Source: Rikenellaceae bacterium (GTDB lineage Bacteria; Bacteroidota; Bacteroidia; Bacteroidales; Rikenellaceae). From it: a stretch of DNA of 7,448 nucleotides. Under the pieces are notes generated by a model. That model made no database searches, had not been told where the DNA came from, and saw only the letters and a list, made by a program, of their open reading frames with translations. The translations under genes and the position numbers were made by a program. Shown here in pieces: positions 4,703-7,448 of this stretch. Location: positions 1 through 7,448 of the forward strand of contig JAJBVJ010000205.1 of the NCBI GenBank assembly GCA_020859875.1. Direction: 5' to 3'. Each line of letters begins with the position of its first letter. Position 1 is the stretch's first letter.

Positions 4703-6439
4703 CTATATTATTTCCGGGATATGCTTTACATTACTGCGTACCGTATTCCATACTTCGGCTATATTGCCGGAGACGACCACCTTCGCCATCGCCTCGGCAA
4801 AGCCTTTGACCTGCGAAAGTTCTATATGGGGCGGCAGGGCGAGGGAATCGGGGTCGGTCATCAGTTCTATAAGTACCGGGCCATCGATATCGAAGGCATT
4901 TTTTATTGCGGTTTCGGCCTTTCCCGGGTCATGGATCGTGACACTTTCGATTCCCATCGCTTCGGCTACTTTGGAGAAATCGGGATCGTACATATCGGTC
5001 TGCCAATCGGGAATCCCGGCGACCTCCATCTCCAATTTCACCATGCCCAACGCACGGTTATTGAACACGAATATCTTTATCGGCAGCTTGTACTGCACGA
5101 CGGTAGCCAGGTCTCCCAGCAGCATCGAAATACCTCCGTCGCCGCAAAGTGCCGCCACCGGCTGGCCGGGCCGGGCCAATGCGGCCCCTATCGACTGCGG
5201 AAGGGCGTTGGCCATCGATCCGTGGTTGAACGAGCCGAGCATATCGCGTTTGCCTGTCCCGTTGATGTATCGGGCTCCCCAGACGCAGCACATACCCGTA
5301 TCGACCGTAAATATGGTATCGTCCGGGGCATATTTGTCGATTAGTACGGCGGCGTATTCCGGCGCTATCCGGTCGGTACGTCCCTTTATCCGGGCCTCAC
5401 TTTGCATTATCTCGTCGTGGCGGTTATATTTCCCTATGTACTTGTCTACAAAACCCGTATCCTCTTTCGGGTCCACCATTTCCATTATGGCGAACAGCGT
5501 ATCCTGTACATCCCCGTGTAGACCGAGGCTCACTTTAGCCCGGCGCCCGAGCCTTTCGGGCCGGATGTCTACCTGAATTATATCGCAGCCGGTGGGAAGG
5601 AACGCATCGTACGGAAAGTCGGTTCCGAGCATTATGAGAAGATCGGCCTCCTGCATCGCCTCGTAGGCGGTTGGATAGCCCAGCAGGCCAGTAAGCCCGA
5701 TAAAGAAGGGGTTGTCGTAATCTATATGCACCTTCGATTTAAAGGTCGCCGCAACGGGGGCCTTGATCTTTTCGGCCAGGCGGATCACCTCTTCGTGCGC
5801 CTCACGGGCTCCTATCCCGCAGAAAAGCACCACCTTGTCCGCCCGGTTTATCATTTCGGCCATCCTCTCCAGCGACCTTGTTCCGGGAATGACCCGTGAG
5901 GAGGTTATAAATACCTTGTCCGACGAAATATTGTCCACGGAATGTTTCGAGGCCAGATCTCCCGGAAGACCGATAACGGCAACCTCTTTACGAGCGAGGG
6001 CGTGCTGAAGGGCTCCGTGCAGCATCCGCGGGAACTGCTCCTGGGTGAGCGCCATGCGGTTATAACCGGAACATTCCTGGAAAAGTTTGACCGGATCGGT
6101 CTCCTGGAAATATTCGGTACCCATCTCCTGCGAGGGGATCGCAGAGGCGATAGCTATCACCGGGGCCCCCGTACGGTGGGCGTCATATAGCCCGTTGACA
6201 AGGTGTACATGTCCCGGCCCGCAGCTGCCGGCACAGCATGCGATGCCGTTCAACTGCGCCTCCGCCCCCGCGGCGAAGGCACCCGTCTCCTCGTTGCGCA
6301 CGTGGATCCATTCGATATTTTTATGCCTGCGCACGGCGTCGTTAACCGGATTGAGGCTGTCGCCCGTCACCGCATATATCCTCTCTACTCCCGCATCGTG
6401 GAGTGTATCCACCAGCTGGTCCGAAATTTTCTTTGCCAT
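4703..6439 (-). CDS. poxB: Pyruvate dehydrogenase (quinone) / pyruvate oxidase, PoxB type
   Basis: This 578-residue ThDP- and FAD-dependent enzyme oxidatively decarboxylates pyruvate to acetate and CO2 and passes electrons to the membrane quinone pool (probably menaquinone here). It collinearly matches E. coli PoxB (572 aa). The ThDP PYR domain is at about 1-180, with catalytic Glu50 in VRNEETGAFAAGAEA (47-61) and GSCGPGHVHLVNGLYD (71-86). The FAD-binding middle domain is at about 185-340. The PP domain follows, with GSFNHGSMANALPQ (402-415) and the metal/ThDP motif GDGG (433-436) ending in FNN (459-461). The C-terminus (551-578) corresponds to the E. coli lipid-activated membrane-binding peptide but is divergent and slightly longer. 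The ATG at 6439 is chosen over an in-frame TTG at 6469 because it follows an A-rich stretch, matches the PoxB N-terminus, and the TTG lies at or before the predicted transcription start. The stop is TAG. Related acetolactate synthases are less likely given the PoxB-like AAGAEAQL and NHGSMANA motifs. Confidence 0.93.
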   Translation of the reverse strand: MAKKISDQLVDTLHDAGVERIYAVTGDSLNPVNDAVRRHKNIEWIHVRNEETGAFAAGAEAQLNGIACCAGSCGPGHVHLVNGLYDAHRTGAPVIAIASAIPSQEMGTEYFQETDPVKLFQECSGYNRMALTQEQFPRMLHGALQHALARKEVAVIGLPGDLASKHSVDNISSDKVFITSSRVIPGTRSLERMAEMINRADKVVLFCGIGAREAHEEVIRLAEKIKAPVAATFKSKVHIDYDNPFFIGLTGLLGYPTAYEAMQEADLLIMLGTDFPYDAFLPTGCDIIQVDIRPERLGRRAKVSLGLHGDVQDTLFAIMEMVDPKEDTGFVDKYIGKYNRHDEIMQSEARIKGRTDRIAPEYAAVLIDKYAPDDTIFTVDTGMCCVWGARYINGTGKRDMLGSFNHGSMANALPQSIGAALARPGQPVAALCGDGGISMLLGDLATVVQYKLPIKIFVFNNRALGMVKLEMEVAGIPDWQTDMYDPDFSKVAEAMGIESVTIHDPGKAETAIKNAFDIDGPVLIELMTDPDSLALPPHIELSQVKGFAEAMAKVVVSGNIAEVWNTVRSNVKHIPEII

Positions 6440-6470
6440 TTTTTTTCTTGTTTTATCCGTATAGATCAAA

Positions 6471-6478
6471 CAAAGAAA
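6471..6478 (-). promoter_or_regulatory. Putative -7 box of poxB
   Basis: TTTCTTTG on the minus strand (6478-6471) matches TAnnTTTG at all positions except the second. Initiation about 4-6 nt later would give a leader of roughly 27 nt, whose last bases before the ATG are an A-rich run (AAGAAAAAAA) typical of Bacteroidota translation starts. The expected -33 position reads TTCC, so the match is partial. The box lies within the 73-bp gap after the upstream flavoprotein gene, so read-through from that gene is also possible. Confidence 0.45.
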
Positions 6479-6512
6479 ATGCCAGCGATAAAGAAGTGGA
6501 AATAATTGAATA

Positions 6513-7448
6513 TTAGAGTTTATGATTATCCGCCAGGGCGTCGGCCACCCTCTCCCCGTCGAGGGCTGCGCTTACTATGCCGCCTGCATAGCCGGCCCCC
6601 TCGCCGCATGGATAGAGGCCCTCGACTTCGGGATGGCACAGGGTGGCCTCTTCGCGCGGGATTCGTACCGGAGTGGACGTCCTCGACTCGACACCTGCAA
6701 CGATCCCCTCGTTAGTGACGAATCCGCGCATCTTCCCCCCGAAGGCCGAAATTCCTTCCCGAAGTGCGTCCGAGATAAAAGCCGGCATCCACTTGTGGAG
6801 TTCGGAGGGAGTGAGTCCCGGAACGTAGGAGGTCTTGGCGAGGCTTGCTGATGGTTTTCCGGCCACGAAATCCGCTATCCCCTGAGCCGGGGCGCGAAAA
6901 GGCTCATCGCCGCAGCGCCGGGCGGTATGTTCCAGCTGCTGCTGGAACCGCATACCTGCCAGCACGCCGTACCGCCTGTGGAGATGGCCGAGATCCTCCT
7001 GCCGTATTTCGGTGACTATTCCCGAATTGGCGAACGGAGAGTTGCGGCCCGAGGGCGACATGCCGTTTACCACCGACTCGGAAATATCAGTCATCGCCGG
7101 GACGATAAAGCCTCCCGGGCACATACAGAACGAATAGACCCCGCGGCCCCGAATCTGCTGTACGAGCGAATAGCTCGCCGCCGGGAGGTATTCTCCCCGC
7201 GAGGGCATGCGGTATTGTATCGAGTCGATGAGCGCCTGCGGATGCTCGATGCGAACCCCCATCGCAAAGTTCTTTGCCAGCAGACGTATATTCGCCCGGT
7301 TGAGCATCGTGTATACATCCCGGGCCGAATGGCCGGTGGCAAGGACGAGCGAGCGGGTTTCGCTATATTCCGGCCGGCCGTTTTTGGCGTAACATACCCT
7401 GTTCACTTTCCCTTCCCGGACTTCGCTCTCGGTGCGCCGGGCCCCGAC
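6513..7448 (-). CDS. COG2509-type FAD-dependent dehydrogenase, partial (N-terminus beyond right edge)
   Basis: The frame is open from the right edge to a TAA at 6515-6513, giving the last 311 residues of a protein whose family is usually about 500 or more residues long. The GTG at 7406 is internal: 14 in-frame codons precede it before the edge. Family signatures, numbered from the first visible codon, are LVLATGHSARDVYTML (34-49), the end of the NAD/FAD-type GG-fold strand; FAMGVRIEHPQ (61-71); CMCPGGFIVPA (108-118); GMSPSGRNSPFANSGIV (129-145); and YVPGLTP (208-214). At the C-terminus, GLYPCGEGAGYAGGIVSAA (277-295) is the second FAD-contacting segment. The N-terminal dinucleotide-binding GxGxxG lies outside the window. 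These proteins are predicted cytoplasmic flavoprotein oxidoreductases related to GidA/HI0933-like folds, and their substrate is not established. The gene lies 73 bp upstream of poxB on the same strand and could be partly co-transcribed. Codons look like those of its neighbours. Confidence 0.85.
   Translation of the reverse strand, partial: VGARRTESEVREGKVNRVCYAKNGRPEYSETRSLVLATGHSARDVYTMLNRANIRLLAKNFAMGVRIEHPQALIDSIQYRMPSRGEYLPAASYSLVQQIRGRGVYSFCMCPGGFIVPAMTDISESVVNGMSPSGRNSPFANSGIVTEIRQEDLGHLHRRYGVLAGMRFQQQLEHTARRCGDEPFRAPAQGIADFVAGKPSASLAKTSYVPGLTPSELHKWMPAFISDALREGISAFGGKMRGFVTNEGIVAGVESRTSTPVRIPREEATLCHPEVEGLYPCGEGAGYAGGIVSAALDGERVADALADNHKL

Noticed and set aside
4443..5576. 377-residue plus-strand frame across the intergenic region and the 3' half of poxB
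   Set aside because: Most of it is antisense to poxB, whose motifs and family match are unambiguous; the translated product is Ser/Arg-rich with no family resemblance.
6440..6469. Upstream TTG start adding 10 residues to PoxB
   Set aside because: TTG starts are rare, the added residues have no counterpart in PoxB, and the codon lies at or before the predicted transcription start; the ATG at 6439 has an A-rich leader.
7392..7406. GTG at 7406 as the true start of the flavoprotein
   Set aside because: The frame is open beyond it to the window edge and the sequence begins in the middle of the family's conserved domain, so the gene is simply truncated by the window.

Overview
This window looks like chromosome from a member of the Bacteroidota, most likely order Bacteroidales. 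The evidence is a TAnnTTTG-type -7 promoter box upstream of several genes, A-rich or absent ribosome binding sites instead of Shine-Dalgarno motifs, and the protein types present. A Rikenellaceae/Alistipes-like host would fit the moderately GC-rich coding sequence, but this is a guess I cannot test here. I see no phage, IS, CRISPR, tRNA or rRNA signature.

Layout. (1) 1-1979, minus strand: the 5' 659 codons of ribosomal protein S1 (rpsA), running off the left edge. It carries an unusual acidic Ala/Glu-rich N-terminal extension of about 130 residues. A short leader with two small inverted repeats and a promoter box precede it. (2) 2122-2814, minus: a secreted FKBP/Mip-like protein with a strongly degenerate isomerase domain. 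(3) 2815-2905: a compact divergent promoter region serving the FKBP-like gene and the next gene. (4) 2906-3931, plus: a UDP-glucuronate 4-epimerase-type SDR enzyme, apparently transcribed as a nearly leaderless mRNA. (5) 3932-4702: a 771-bp non-coding stretch between two convergent genes, packed with hairpins and short degenerate repeats. (6) 4703-6439, minus: a PoxB-type pyruvate:quinone oxidoreductase with its own promoter box. (7) 6513-7448, minus: the C-terminal 311 residues of a COG2509-type FAD-dependent dehydrogenase, cut by the right edge.

The genes do not form one pathway. They cover translation (S1), envelope protein folding or maintenance (FKBP-like), surface-sugar precursor synthesis (epimerase), pyruvate overflow to acetate (PoxB) and an uncharacterised flavoprotein. 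I did not find a convincing new multi-gene system. The items most worth a second look are the repeat- and hairpin-rich convergent intergenic region, the S1 extension, the degenerate FKBP domain, and the near-leaderless start of the epimerase gene.
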